A DNA stretch of 64,000 bases from Hevea brasiliensis (Eukaryota > Streptophyta > Magnoliopsida > Malpighiales > Euphorbiaceae). The position numbers were made by a program, and so were the translations under genes. Below, piece after piece: positions 22,170-32,849 of this stretch. The notes beneath the pieces are model-generated. The model ran no database searches. It saw only the letters and a list, made by a program, of their open reading frames with translations, and had not been told where the DNA came from. The stretch is taken from assembly GCF_030052815.1 (NCBI RefSeq), contig NC_079509.1, forward strand, positions 41,658,750 to 41,722,749, given 5' to 3'. How positions within the stretch are numbered: the first letter of the stretch is position 1; every line of letters begins with the position of its first letter.

Positions 22170-24430
22170 AAAATTAGTGGGCCGAGGGCAGAATTTCGAT
22201 GTCTTTGGGTTTTGATGAATGGGTTCGAGTGCAAGCAGTTAAGTTTGAGTGGCGGTATTTAGGTGTTCTGGAAGGAGGCTATTGGTATGGTTTCGGTGTT
22301 GAGAACTCATTCGTAGTTTGTGTTGGGCCGGGGTTGAGAGTGTGTTGGGTCGCGTTTGGTACTTTGCTATAGTGTATGGTGGTCCTCGTGAGAATCTTCG
22401 ATTGGGTTTGTTCTCCCCTCCTGCACGTTGCTACGGTTTATAAGGGACCATGTTTATTCGCAGTATTGCTACTCCTGAAGAAACGATTAGCACAAGGTCG
22501 CATGTTATAGCCAAATGTAGTAAGTTTCATGACTGGATATTCCTAATGAGTTTGATTGATTTAGGATTATTTGGTACTCAGTTTGCATGGTGGAGAGGGT
22601 GCAACACTGCTTCTTGCTAAGCAGCTCAACTTGATCGTGTTTTATGCAATAAAGAGTGGTGGATGATGTTTCCTTCAGCTTCTATCTTTCATTTGGAGAT
22701 AGTGCTCTCTAACCATTGCCTGCTCTTAATTAAAATTGATGAAGGGGCTACGAGGATAGGGCAGTGTACTTTTCATTTTCAGGCATCTTGGTTCTTTCAT
22801 CCTACTTTTCTCCAATTTGTTAAGGAGAGTTGGCAACTGAATGAACCTATGATAGGAACATTACAGCAGTTGCAAGCTTCATTTAATGTTTAGAAGAGGG
22901 ATGTTTATGGAGATTTACTTTAGAAAAAGTGTAGGCTTGTGGCAAGAATAAGGGGTATTCAAAGGGCTTTAGAGAGATTTCCTTATCAGGGCTTGCTTAA
23001 CTTGGAAATAAAACTCTGCAGAGTTAAATTCTCTTTTTGACCAAGAAGAACTTATGTGCATGCACAAATCTATAGAACGATGGATTAAGGAAGGGGAGCA
23101 TAATACAACGTTGTTCCACTTTTGTGCTATTATTAAGAGGAAGAAGAAACAAGTGTTGGTTTTGCAAAATGGTGATGGGCTTTGGATTTCTAATTCAGAA
23201 ATTCTTATGGATATAACTTTTAATTTTTATCACGATTTATATACTGAAGATGGGATTGGCAGTGTGTTGAAGGTGCCGGTGAATTCTTTTCCAGCACTTA
23301 CAGTAGAGGATGTTCGGATGCTTTCTTCTCTTTTTCATGCTGCAGAGGTGAAGGCAGAGTTAATGGTTATAGATCCTTATAAAGCTCTAGGATCAAATGG
23401 CTTCCATGCTTGTTTTTATCAAAGATGTTGGAGCATAGTTAGGGTGTTGGTGACTAAATTTGTGTTAGATTTTCTGCATAGGGGGAGACTTACCACACGG
23501 GATTTGTGAGATTTTGGTTAACCTGATTCCTAAGGTGAGTGCTCCTGAATTAATAAGCCAATTTTGGCCGATTAGTCTTTGTGACATGAGCTACAATCTA
23601 ATTTCTAAGGTATTGGTCAATCGCATGAAGAAAGTTTTTCCAAGTTGATCTTGAACAATCAAACGTTCTTTAATTCGAAACATCAAATCCATGATAACAT
23701 TGTGGTGTTGCAGGAGGCCATTCATTCCATGAATAGCCCAAAAACAGCTCCAGGATGGATGCTCTTAAAGATTGATCTTGATAAGACATATGATTGTCTT
23801 CGCGGGGATTTTATTAGTGATTCTTTTTAACAAGCTTATTTTCCATAAAACTGGATTGATATTATCACGAAGTGTTTGCACTCATCAAGTGTGAGGATTC
23901 TATGGAATGGTAGTCAGTCATCAAGTTCTATTCCTTTACGAGGGGTGTGGCAAGGAGACCTGATTTCCCCTTGCTTGTTTGTGCTTGGGATGGAACGCCT
24001 TAGGCGTTGAATTAATCAAGCAGTTGCGTTTGATAAGTGGCATCCAGTTATTATATCTCACTATAGCCCTACCCTCTTCCATCTCTTTTTTGTTGATGCC
24101 TTGTTGCTCTTTACACAGGCATCAGTATGACAAATGCGAGTGATTATGTAATGTTTATAAGAATTTGGAATTGCTTTTGGTTATAAAGTTATCTTGTCAA
24201 AGTCCAATATCTTCTTTTCTCCTAATATGGATAGTGAAATTCGTGAACAGATTTGTAGTGTAGCAGGCAAGAGTGCTATTGAAGATCTAGGGTGGAAAGT
24301 GAATGTCTTGTCATTTGCAGTCAAAGTGACTTTGATAAAATCTATTTTATTTACTCTTCCAAATCATATTATGCAGTTGGTGTATATCTTAAGGTCAGTT
24401 TTTGATGATATTGACAAAAGAATTTAGGAT
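22170..24430 (+). pseudogene. LINE ORF2 endonuclease and reverse transcriptase, L1b
   Basis: Endonuclease remnants at 22540-22740 (LIDLGLFGTQFAWWRG, then NHCLLLIKID). RT from 23280 (FPALTVEDVRMLSS, AEVKAELM, then LIPKVSAPE) through LLKIDLDKTYDCLR at 23760-23810, RGVWQGDLISPCLFVLGMERL near 23940-24000, the YADD-box region at 24089-24100, and the downstream SKSNIFFSPNMD and LSFAVKVTLIKSILFTLPNHIMQ to 24427. The catalytic box reads FVDA instead of an F/Y-A-D-D sequence, so the second aspartate is gone. Numerous stops and shifts, several shared with L1a. Not functional. Confidence 0.82.
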
Positions 24431-25029
24431 TTTGTTTGGGGGGACCAGTTAGGTAAGAAGAAAGTACATCTTGTGAATTGGCATCTAGTATTGCTTTCTT
24501 TATCAAAAGAGGGGTGGTGGTGGGGTGTTCGGGGGTGAATGGGCATTTGGTCTTATAGAGATATGAATGCAGCTTTTTAGCAAAGCTTGGATGGCACTTT
24601 CTTCAGGAGAAGAACAGCTTATGGGTGAAACTTCTTTGGGCTAAGTATGACGGGAGTCACTTGGGGGTAGGAGCTTTTATTGATAACCCTAACTCCTCTG
24701 TTATTTGGCAAGGATTGTTGAAGAGTAGCATTGTGCTATGACAAAGGAGCTCACTAATTTTTATTTTGATCTATGGATTGGGGAGAAGCCTCATGTTAAT
24801 GTAGCTATTTGGGATGTGCCTATTGTGGAATGACAGTTCAATGTTACACATTACTGGACTAGTGATTTATGGAATTAGAATGTGATTAAAACTTTTCATC
24901 CTAACTGTATTTGTAGTAGTTTGGAGGCCATTGCTCTAGTAAATGCTCTGACAGAGTTAGATCAGATAGCTTAGAAGCCTATCAGCTCTAGTATTTTACT
25001 GTTAAATATGCTCATCTTATCGTGTCTAA

Positions 25030-25358
25030 TGTAGATGATATGCTTACTAGTCATATTTGGAAGAGGATTTGGAAAGTTAAAATTTCATAAAGGATTCATT
25101 TGTTTATTTGGGTTGTTGTGCATGGGAAGATAATGACTAATATGGAAAGATTTCGTTGAAGATTTACTAATGATCCGTGTAATACTTGTTGCGGTGCTTC
25201 TAAGGAGACGATAAATCATGTTCTCCAAGATTGCCGGTTTGTCAAACAAGTGTGGGGAAGAATTTGGTCACCATCTTCAATTGTTAGTTTTATGAGGATG
25301 GACATGTTTGATTGGTTTCTTAAATGAGTTTTATGGAACTTATCATTCAGACTTATGC
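25030..25358 (+). pseudogene. LINE zinc-binding RT tail (zf-RVT), L1b
   Basis: Reads HIWKRIWKVKIS, then RIHLFIWVVVHGKIMT, FTNDPCNTCCGASKETINHVL and QDCRFVKQVWGRIW. This is the zf-RVT module found after the RT in plant L1 elements, with the cysteine/histidine pattern C-x2-C...H...C kept. Stops interrupt it near 25090 and 25158. The copia insertion follows directly. Confidence 0.75.
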
Positions 25359-25363
25359 TAATC

Positions 25364-25628
25364 TGCAGAAACTGAGGAAGAATTGCAAAGTAAAACATAG
25401 CTAGAAATGAGAGGAAATGGGAAGAGACATTTTTCATATCTGTCAAGAATGACGTTTATATACAAAAAAGTAAAAGAAATATCTACACACGCTAACAGCA
25501 TGCAAGCTGACGTGTTGGGCAGAAAAAAAATCTCCTAACAGACTCACAGCTCATTCCAGCTTACACCAAAAACATTTCTCTATTTACAATTGATTCCCAC
25601 AACTACACTACAAAAGTTACATACTTAA
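25364..25628 (-). repeat. 3' LTR of the minus-strand copia
   Basis: 265 bp, nearly identical to the 5' LTR. Its minus-strand start has lost one base (TTAAG in place of TGTAAG) next to the polypurine tract. Most differences from the other LTR are C/T or G/A. Confidence 0.92.
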
Positions 25629-25636
25629 TCCCCCCC
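25629..25636 (-). promoter_or_regulatory. Polypurine tract of the minus-strand copia
   Basis: The minus strand reads TGA then seven G, A and the LTR. This is the primer for second-strand synthesis. The stop codon of pol directly borders the G run. Confidence 0.85.
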
Positions 25637-27079
25637 TCAAGATGGAGTTGGAGAGAAATCAACCAACCCCATCTTGGACAATAAGAAACTAAATGCTTGA
25701 TTATAAAGAGGCTTGGTAAACAAATCAGCTAACTGGTGTTTAGAATTAATATGTGCAGTGGAAATGAACCCAGTAGCTAATTTATTTCGAACAATATGGC
25801 AATCAATATCAAGATGCTTAGTGCGCTCGTGAAAAACAGGATTTGCGGCTATGTGAAGGGCTGCCTGATTATCACAGCGCAAAGGAATGGGCAAAGCAAC
25901 AGAAACCTGCAAGTCTTTTAAAATATAAGTAATCCACTGGAGTTCACAAACTGTAGTAGCCATGCTACGATATTCTACTTCTGCTGAAGAGCGGCTCACA
26001 GTGGTTTGCTTTTTAGATTTCCAGGATATGAGGGAGGACCCCAGAAATATACAATAACCAGAAATTGATTTACGGGTAGTAGGGCATGTTGCCCAATCGG
26101 ATCGCTGCACGTATAACTTGAGAGAATTGGATCGTGGATAAAATATGTCTTTGCTTGGACACCTTTTAAGATATTTGAGAACATATAAAGCTACATCAAA
26201 ATGAGGTTGATAAGGCACTTACATATATTGACTCAATTGTTGAACAGAGTATGTAATATCAAGTCTTGTTAACCCCAAGTAAAGTAATCAACCCATAAGT
26301 CTACGATAAGAATCTGGATTAGGTATAGGATCTCCCATATTTGGTGTCAGCTTGCATCCTTGAACCATTGGCGAAGGGGCTGGTTTAGCATCTTGAAGAC
26401 CAGCATCATGAATAATATCAATAATATATTTTCTTTTACTCAAATACATCCCTGAAGATGATCTTACAATTTCAAGCCCAAGGAAGAACTTGGCATAACC
26501 CAAATCTTTAATGGTAAATTGATCGTGAAGAAACTGTTTGACTTGTAAGATGAGAGATTCAGTAGCTCCAGTAATTAGAACATCATCTACATAAACTAAT
26601 AGAGCAACAAAAGACAATCTAGTACCTCTAAGAAAGAGATAATAATCAAAGGATGATTGAACAAAACCAAAACCTTGGAGCTTAGCAGTAAATTCTTTAT
26701 TCCATTTCCTTCCTGCCTACTTTAACCCATACAAAGACTTACTAAGCTTGCATACTTGACTTGGTAAGGCCTTATTATAACCTTCTGGAGGAACCATGTA
26801 TAACTCTTCTTCAATAAAACCATACAGAAAAGCATTATTAATGTCATGCTGGTGTGAGGGCCAATATTTAGCTATTACTAAAGCTAGAAAAATCCTCACA
26901 GTAACAGGTTTAGCAACTAGTGAGAAACTTTTAGTATAGTCCAATCCCAACAATTGATTGTATCTCTTAGCTACACGTCTTGCCTTGTATCTATCTACTT
27001 GTCCATTAGGAAAATATTTCACTTGGTATACCCATTTGCATCCTATAGGCTTCTTTTCAGGTGGCAAGGTAGTTAGCTG
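25637..27079 (-). pseudogene. pol: Copia reverse transcriptase and RNase H
   Basis: Continues the same frame. RT motifs: KPIGCKWVYQVKY, YKARRVAKRYNQ, NNAFLYG (first aspartate region read as HDINNAFLYG, with N where most copia have K or D), LSKSLYGLK, and LLVYVDDVLITG with the YVDD box intact. RNase H: WATCPTTRKSISGYC, SAEVEYRSMA, LRCDNQAALHIA and TKHLDIDCHIVR. Stops interrupt it at 26717 (TAG after YGLK, from CAG), 26288 (TGA after RRLMG, likely from CGA) and just before 26218 (TAA after SQYM, likely from CAA). The final TGA at 25637-25639 abuts the polypurine tract. Confidence 0.92.
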
Positions 27080-29035
27080 TCAGGTATTATTAGCTTCCGG
27101 TGCATCCAACTCTTTTTGCATAGCTAATATCCAATATTTGTCATGTTTAGCATGATTATAAGAACTAGGTTCTGGGATTTTAGATACATTAGCAACAAAT
27201 TCAAGGTAAGAAGGATTGAATTTAATAAAGAAGGATGGCATACCTGGTGTTTCTGCTGGAATGCAGTCAGTGTCAATGCTATGAGACACAAAAGAAGGCT
27301 GCTGGACATGAGCTACAAAATCTTGAAGCCAAGCAGGTTTAGAAATGGTCCTAGTACTACGTCTGAGTTGAACATGAGGTGATGTGGGGCTAGAAATAGG
27401 TGAAACATGTGAAGAAGGACAGAAAGACTCTTTTAAGGTTAATTCTGGGGATATGGTTGGTGACTGTGTTAGGGGAAGATTAGAACCTGAGAGTGAAGAA
27501 TTAAAAGGACTGGCTTGTGAATTAGAAGAAGTGTTGACTGGAGGAAAATGTAAGTCTTGTGTAGAAAATATGGGAAGTGGAAGAGAAAAAGAAGAAACTG
27601 AATGCTTAGTATTTCTAAAAGGAAAGATGGATTCATGGAAAACAACATCCCTTGAAATATAAAGATGGTTTGAATTAAGATCATAGAGTTTATACCCTTT
27701 GTGCTGTGGAGCATAGCCAATAAGAACTGAAGGTATAGCTCTTGGAGCAAACTTGTGTTTATGAGGAGTGAGGTTGGTGGCATAACAAAGACATCCTATT
27801 ACTCTGAAGTAGTTGTAATTTGGTTGAGTGTTGAAAAGAACTTCAAAAGGGGACTTCCATTTTAAAATTTTGGTAGGTAGTCTGTTAATTATGTGCGTTG
27901 CTGCAAGTATAGATTCAGACCAGAATTTGATTGGAAAATTAGCTTGAAACATGATGGATCTAGCTACTTGCAAGAGGTGTTTATGCTTCCTTTCAACAAC
28001 ACCATTCTGCTGTGGACTATAAACACAAGACCTCTGATGTAATATTCCTTTGGAATTGAAAATTTCAGTACTCTTTTGGCTAATGAACTCAGTCCCATTA
28101 TCAGTTCTTACTCTCTTTACTAACTTGTTATACTGAGTCTGAACCATATGCAAAAAATTAAGAATGACAGATGGTACTTGAGTCTTAGCTGCAATCATGT
28201 AAGTCCATGTATATCTACTGAAATCATCTACTATAGTCACCATAAAAATTGCTCCAGTCAAAGAAGGTACCCTATAGGGACCCCAAACATCAAGATGAAT
28301 AAGTTCAAAAATAGCAGAAGTACTGATATTACTAATGGGAAAAGGTTTTCGTTGCTGTTTGGACAAAGGACAAACAGTACAAATAGGTATTTTGTTGGAA
28401 CTCATATTTAATACCGTAATGTGGCTCAACTTGGAATAAGAGACATGACCTAGTCTAGAGTGCCAAAGCATGACAGATGACTCAATAGCAGAAGATTTAT
28501 TACAAGTAGTAGCATAAACTTGACCAAAGTTGGAATTGACATCAAGGTAATATAGTCCAGCTCTAGCTTGCCCCATAGCAATGACTTCATCACTCTGCAT
28601 ATCCTGCAATAGGCACTTATCATGGAGAAAGGTTATTGAGATATTTGATGTTCTAGCAAGTGTACTGACAGATAAAATATTACATTTAAAATTTGGTAAA
28701 AATAAAACATTAGTGAGTATCAACTTTGGAGTTAAGGTAATAGTGCCAATGTATGTGACATATTGGGATGAACCATCAGGTAGGTTAACAGTTTTTGGGT
28801 GTGACAATAAGGTGGTATAGTCAAAAGAGTGAATAGTGGAACACATATGGTTAGTTGCACCTGTATCTATAATCCAAGTATTGTTGTGCTTAGAATTCAT
28901 ACCAACATGACAACTATTAAATATTTCACCTGCAAAATCAGCTGTGTTGACACTGATTGGCTCATTTTCCACAGTCTTTCCCTTAATTAGTTTCATGACT
29001 TCACTTGCCAGTGCAGAGATATTAACATCAGCATT
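27080..29035 (-). pseudogene. pol: Copia protease and integrase region
   Basis: An open frame of about 650 codons, in frame with gag. The aspartic protease motif WIIDTGATNHM is near 28870. The integrase follows: HSRLGH...CTVC zinc region near 28440-28370, then LDVWGPY with the first catalytic D, RTDNGTEF with the second, and SPQQNGVVERKH with the glutamate, all intact. A proline/serine-rich linker leads towards the RT. It ends at a TGA (27080-27082) in place of a tryptophan codon (TGG to TGA) ahead of QLTTLPPEKKPIGCKWVYQ. Apart from the flanking stops I see no damage. Confidence 0.92.
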
Positions 29036-30079
29036 CTAGTCCTCATGTGCTTTCTGAGAGGTATCACTCATGGGGGTATCAACCATATTAGCTGTGATAC
29101 TGAATTGCTGCCTACCCTTCCTCTGCTTAAAATCCTTGTACCATTCTGGATAGCCAAATAATCTGAAACATGATTCTTTAACATGACCCCCAACATTACA
29201 ATGAGTACAGAATCTATCATCTTTCTTTTCATAATCCTTTTTTTTGAATGAAGGTTTATATCCACCACTTGGTCCACCATCCTTTGAAAAAACCTTCTTA
29301 TAGTTCTGCATTTTAGCTAACATAATAGCAGTATTCTCACTACATTCAACTGTAGTATTCTGCACCTCTCTATTTTTCTCAACCTTTTGTATCATAGAGT
29401 AAGCCTTTTGAACATTAGGAAGTGGATCCATTAACAGTATTTGATTCTTTACATGTTCATAATTTTCATTAAGTCCCATCAAGAATTGTATAAGTCTATC
29501 TTCATTGTCTATATCTGCAATAGCTTTTGTTGAACCACATTTACAAATACCACATGTGCATGCAGGAAAAGGACGTAAACAGGTTAGTTCATCCCACATT
29601 TTCTTCAGCTTAGTAAAATAGACACTCACAGGTAAATTGTTTTGAGTAAATCCACATATATCTCTTTTGATTTGAAACAACAATGGACCATTACTTTGCC
29701 CAAAACGCTGTTGTAATTCTTCCCAAAGTTCTTGAGCAGAATTAGTATACAAAAAAGCTTCAACAATTTCTTTTGATATAGCATTCAAAATCCAAGAAAC
29801 AACCATACTATCTACCCTTAACCATCTCTCAAAGGAAGGTGAGTCAGCAGCAGGCTTAACACATTTCCCATTAATAAAACTCAACTTATCTTTAGCTCTA
29901 AGAGCTATCACCATAGATCTACTCCATGAAAGGTAATTATGACCAGTCAATAGTGTGCTTACCAGAATGAGACTAGGATGATCTGAGTTTTGCAAATACA
30001 ACGGATCGCTGATAAGGCTATTTTGACCTTCAACTCCTATCTCACTTTTCACCCCTGATGTCTCATCTATCAAACTCAT
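29036..30079 (-). pseudogene. gag: Copia gag with CCHC zinc knuckle
   Basis: Chosen start MSLIDETSG at 30079; an upstream in-frame ATG (30166) lies in the duplicated leader and adds a hydrophobic stretch unlike gag. A Retrotran_gag-type domain follows: LILVSTLLTGHNYLSWSRSM, WLRVDSMVVSWILNAI, AQELWEELQQRFGQSN and DRLIQFLMGLNENY. The CCHC knuckle CTHCNVGGHVKESC is intact at 29168-29209. Gag forms the virus-like particle and binds the RNA. The frame ends in TAG at 29036-29038 and pol continues in the same frame without a gap, so this stop sits where gag and pol are normally joined in one copia polyprotein. A single C-to-T change (CAG to TAG) is the simplest origin; stop read-through is a less likely reading. 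Confidence 0.9.
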
Positions 30080-30103
30080 ATTGCAGAGTATACAAAGGAA
30101 TTT

Positions 30104-30197
30104 GCAGAAAAACAGGCAAAGTAACAAGAACAAAGAATCACAGCCTTCAGGCAGAAAAACAGGCAAAGTAACAAGAACAAAGAATCACAGCCTTCAG
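30104..30197 (-). repeat. 47 bp perfect tandem duplication beside the primer site
   Basis: Two identical 47-base units (30104-30150 and 30151-30197) lie in the leader between the primer site and the gag start. The gag frame is open upstream to 30166 only because of this repeat, so I take the ATG at 30079 as the start. Confidence 0.95.
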
Positions 30198-30209
30198 GCT
30201 CTGATACCA
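30197..30209 (-). promoter_or_regulatory. Primer binding site, initiator tRNA-Met
   Basis: The minus strand reads TGGTATCAGAGCC, the standard copia primer site complementary to the 3' end of initiator methionine tRNA. It abuts the LTR. Confidence 0.93.
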
Positions 30210-30475
30210 TGCAGAAACTAAGGAAGAATTGCAAAGTAAAACATAGCTAGAAATGAGAGGAAATGGGAAGAGACATTTTTCATATCTGTCAAGAATGACG
30301 TTTATATACAAAAAAGTAAAAGAAATATCTACACACGCTAATAGCACGCAAGCTGACGTGTTGGGCAGAAAAAAAATCTCCTAACAAACTCACAGCTCAT
30401 TCCAGCTTACACCAAAAACATATCTCTATTTACAATTGATTCCCACAACTACACTACAAAAGTTACATACTTACA
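30210..30475 (-). repeat. 5' LTR of the minus-strand copia
   Basis: 266 bp. On the minus strand it starts TGTAAGTATGTAAC and ends TTTCTGCA, directly against the primer site without a spacer. Confidence 0.93.
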
Positions 30476-30480
30476 TAATC

Positions 30481-31140
30481 CTTTGCAACTCTTGTATATC
30501 ACTTGCTGGTTGATATGGCGATGGGATAATGAGCAAACATTTCAGTAGCATGTTCCTTCGTTGGTCAGTAAATTTTGCTTATCGCAGCCATAATTCAGTG
30601 ACATTTTTTCTGCGCGGGATATCTCTTTTTAAAGATATCAATATAGGCCGAGAACAATTGTTATTGTCAGTTGGAAATGTCCGAAGGCTAATTGGGTGAA
30701 GCTCAATACAAATGATACGGCTAAAGGTAATCCGAGTCCAAGTGCAGGTGGTGGTGTGATTAGAGATCATTTGGGCACTTAGAAAGCTAGTTTTGTAGTT
30801 TGTTTGAGGGTGTGCAGTTCTATGCAAGCTGAATTCCGAGCCTTAGTTCATGGTTCTGGAGTTAGCATAGAGCTTGGGGTTTCGAAAAATTCAGGTAGAA
30901 GTGGACTTGCAGGCCTTGTTGTGATTGATTTATGGCAAAAACAAGCCAAGTATTAGGTTTGAAAATCTGTTATGCCAGTATAAAGAGCTTCTCAATCGTT
31001 CATGGCATGTCTCTTTAATGCATTGCTTTCGCGAAGCGAATCATGGGGCAAATTTTCTAGTGAATATGGTTGTGAATGCAGATGTAATTGTCCATGTCTT
31101 GTCAAATCCTCCTAATGCTGTTTCTAGAATATAGGCAGCT
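30481..31140 (+). pseudogene. LINE RNase H domain, L1b
   Basis: After the copia insertion the LINE resumes and gives a plant RNase H-like (RVT_3) C-terminal domain: KLNTNDTAKGNPSPSAGGGVIRD-like frames near 30695-30765, MQAEFRAL near 30820, and the open stretch 30925-31134 with NRSWHVSLMHCFREANHGANFL. That last part matches the C-terminal R-E-x-N-xx-A-D motif, with the aspartate position changed. Frame shifts and stops are present. The non-coding LINE tail follows. Confidence 0.7.
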
Positions 31141-31277
31141 GATATTCATGGAGTTGCTTGGCCTAAACTAGTTCCCTAATTTGGCTGATTTGCTTTCTGG
31201 GTTTTCCCTTTGTATGGCCAAAAAAATCATAAAATATATATAACTAGTATAGATTTCTCAGTTAAGCTTTATTGATT

Positions 31278-31291
31278 AAAAAAAAAAAAAA
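31278..31291 (+). other. LINE poly(A) tail
   Basis: A run of 14 A after TTTATTGATT marks the 3' end of L1b and fixes its orientation. Confidence 0.75.
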
Positions 31292-31383
31292 GTGAAAGTT
31301 GTAAAATATGTTAGAGTTTAAACTTAGTTTTAGCCCACTTAAGAATTCTAAAGTTTGCAAGCCTACTTAACAATTAAGGATTC
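31292..31383. other. Short spacer between LINE and T1
   Basis: 92 bp of AT-rich sequence. The last five bases before T1 are GATTC, which would be one half of the T1 target duplication; the other half is outside the window. Confidence 0.5.
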
Positions 31384-32849
31384 TATAGACCCCTATTTTT
31401 ATGACATTGTGGGCATGTGCATTGAGATCGTGAGGAACCCGATGATAAAAGAATTATATGACTGTGACATATATTTAAAGGCATGAAAAATGGATAATCA
31501 TATGTATAGCATGCTTATTGGAGAAAATAATTTTGAAGAGTAAAAAAATATTTAACTAAATTTAAATGAAATTTATTTTTTTGTTTAAATTTAATTTTTG
31601 AAATTTGTTTTATTAAAGAAAATCTAATTGAACCTAATTGGGCTCTCTAAGGTCAATAAGGCCTAGTAGAAAATTTTAATTAAAAACTCGTAATTTATTT
31701 TTATTTTTTAAACAAAAATAAAAATTAAATATAAAGATCTCTCTTTAAGTATCTTTAAATCTTCTTATTTAGTGATTATTTAAACTTCCTATATAGATTT
31801 GTGACCTAAACCCTATAAATGCCTCACAAAAATGAAAAGAAAACCAAGGGAGAGAGGGGAGGAGAAAACAACACAACACAAGAAAAACTCTCATTCAATC
31901 TCTCCAATTCGATAAGTTTTCCCCATCTCACTCTTTCTTTTTTCTTCTTGCTTTCTTTTTTCTTCTTGCTTTCTTCCTTTTTCTTCAACAAACCTTCAAA
32001 ATTTCTTTGAAGTATGCATTCTAAATTATGAATATTCAAGAAATATACCATACATATGCTCTTTCACGTTTATGGGCCTTTAGACGATCTCATATATTCA
32101 TAACATTTATATATATATGACAAATTTGATGGTGATAATAACTATGTACATGTTTTTGTTACTATCACTTCATTTTTTATTAATTTTCATGTACTTATGA
32201 TTCTGTAAAAATTGTATAAAAATTATATTTGAAATCTTCATGAACTTTTGATAATTTTAACCTCAACAATCATGAAAAAAACTATTAAATTAAGTAAGTT
32301 ATAGCTATCCAAAGTTAGGGTATTTTCAGGTCATGATTTGCAATGTTGTTGACTTTCAAGGCTCGTATCTCTCTCAATTCTTCATCTTTTTCTACTATTC
32401 TTAGGTCTATAATTAAATTCAAGATCTTGTCTAACTTTCTTATTGGTTTCATGAAAAAAATAGTTTGTAGTTTGAGAGATATTACAGTTTTAAAAAAGTA
32501 GTACAAATCTATCACTATCAAAAGTTTTGATTTTTGTAAATTATTTAGTAATGATTTTGACTTGGTTATTAATTTTTATAATTTAATATGATGTTTGATC
32601 TTTCCCCCATAATTTTTCTATAATTTTTATACTTATTTAGATATTTTTAGAAATTCAAATGCAAAGACACAGTAAATCTGCCAAAACTAGAAATTTCTTT
32701 TGTTTATATATATATTTTTTTATGTTCAAGTTTTAAATTGTATCTTGATCTAATTTTAATGATGTATATGATATGATATGAAGCTCTAAAGTGTTAAAAT
32801 TATGTTAGATGGACTCATAGCTAGTTTTAGCCCATTAAAAAACCATCGA
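31384..32849 (+). repeat. T1 5' LTR, first half
   Basis: Matches the T1 3' LTR in order: 31384-31550 with 50154-50330, then 31560-32840 with 61940-63205. A TATA box TATAAAT is at 31814-31820, followed by a TCTC- and TTTCTTC-rich leader. The LTR match ends at about 32849, where an inverted foreign LTR begins, so the second half, the primer site and the leader are missing. Confidence 0.82.

Larger units (their letters stand above)
25364..30475 (-). mobile_element. Complete Ty1/copia element (Ale/Ivana-like size), minus strand
   Basis: Length is 5112 bp with short LTRs (about 265 bp) and a perfect TAATC target duplication at 25359-25363 and 30476-30480. On the minus strand: LTR (30475-30210), methionine-tRNA primer site (30209-30197), a single gag-pol frame (30079-25637), G-run polypurine tract, and LTR (25628-25364). 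The domain order gag, protease, integrase, RT, RNase H is that of copia elements. The two LTRs differ at about six visible positions, so insertion was fairly recent compared with the LINE it hit. Confidence 0.95.
20270..31291 (+). mobile_element. L1b: plant L1-type LINE with poly(A) tail, interrupted
   Basis: Second copy of the LINE, beginning inside ORF1 relative to L1a. It runs through endonuclease, RT, zinc-finger RT tail and RNase H to an A tail at 31278-31291. It is interrupted by the minus-strand copia at 25364-30475. Removing that element and one copy of TAATC restores continuous LINE sequence (TATGCTAATC followed by CTTTGCAACTC). No LINE target duplication could be found, since the 5' end is a rearrangement junction. 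Confidence 0.87.

Noticed and set aside
27143..28820. Plus-strand frames opposite the minus-strand copia pol
   Set aside because: Shadows of the pol coding strand, which has clear protease and integrase motifs.
31819..32010. Small frame with a run of F and S residues
   Set aside because: A translation of the pyrimidine-rich LTR leader just after the TATA box; non-coding.
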